This document shows positions 6,640 to 6,722 of a stretch of DNA of 6,722 nt, piece after piece; the stretch's first letter is position 1, and every line of letters starts with the position of its first letter. The notes below the pieces were generated by a model. That model searched no databases. It saw nothing but the letters and a program-made list of their open reading frames with translations, and was not told the DNA's origin. The position numbers and the translations under genes were made by a program. Location: positions 1-6,722 of the forward strand of contig JAFYOG010000167.1 of assembly GCA_017560285.1 (NCBI GenBank), given 5' to 3'. Source of the stretch: Clostridia bacterium (lineage in GTDB: Bacteria; Bacillota; Clostridia; Oscillospirales; CAG-382).

Positions 6640-6722
6640 TTGAATGCCGAAATGAAGGTTATAGGCGAAAGCGAAAAGCTGGGCGTTACAGAAAGAATAA
6701 AGTCGGTTAGATATTTAGGCGA
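6640..6722 (+). pseudogene. In-frame continuation of the beta-propeller gene beyond the TGA
   Basis: The frame of the propeller gene stays open for 27 more codons to the window edge. It encodes LNAEMKVIGESEKLG followed by VTERIKSVRYLG, which fits the family pattern of a strand reading V-L-D-x-x-L-K-V-x-G and then E-R-I-x-S-x-R-F-M-G. No new ribosome binding site precedes it; an internal ATG at 6652 is a poor start, since the domain would lack an export signal. It is therefore the downstream part of the same gene, separated by one stop codon, with more sequence expected outside the window. Confidence 0.8.

Noticed and set aside
6637..6672. TGA as selenocysteine with a bacterial SECIS element just downstream
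   Set aside because: Only a weak 3-4 bp pairing (GCC 6646-6648 with GGC 6664-6666) is seen, and the family does not carry a catalytic Cys or Sec at this position.
1..6722. Alternative genetic code with TGA as Trp or Gly
   Set aside because: All other genes in the window are free of in-frame TGA over about 2,000 codons and use TGG for Trp, so one isolated TGA does not support reassignment.
1..6722. CRISPR arrays, tRNA or rRNA genes, insertion sequences, phage or defence genes
   Set aside because: None seen: no regularly spaced repeats, no transposase or integrase motifs and no tRNA-like cloverleaf were recognised on either strand.

Overview
This window looks like chromosomal DNA from a low-GC, Gram-positive anaerobe, most likely a gut-type member of Clostridia. 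The clues are consensus sigma-A promoters, AAAGG-type ribosome binding sites, a BspA-type leucine-rich-repeat lipoprotein, an N-acylglucosamine 2-epimerase family gene, and an ECF sigma factor next to a membrane-anchored COG4880-type beta-propeller protein. The organism assignment is an inference from these families, not a match to a known genome. The genetic code appears standard: about 2,080 codons in six genes have no other in-frame TGA, and Trp is encoded by TGG.

Left part, minus strand (1-3005): a perfect consensus promoter drives a 286-residue LRR lipoprotein. It is followed after 32 nt by alaS (alanyl-tRNA synthetase), which runs off the left edge with 684 of roughly 875 codons present. 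No T-box leader fits between the promoter and the first gene.

Middle, plus strand (3006-4660): an AT-rich divergent intergenic region holds a perfect 7-bp-arm palindrome and a second strong sigma-A promoter. That promoter reads into a 406-residue AGE-family sugar epimerase, followed one base after its stop codon by an 81-residue signal-peptide/transmembrane protein of unknown function. A hairpin terminator closes this unit.

Right part, plus strand (4661-6722): an ECF-type sigma factor and, 15 nt later, a single-pass membrane protein with a short cytoplasmic head, an (Asn-Gly)8 linker and an extracellular beta-propeller. This pair has the layout of a sigma/anti-sigma or sensor module. The propeller gene is interrupted by an in-frame TGA at 6637-6639. 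The same frame continues on the far side with family-typical sequence to the window edge, so the gene is either a recent pseudogene, a sequencing error, or a readthrough case. This is the most notable point in the window.
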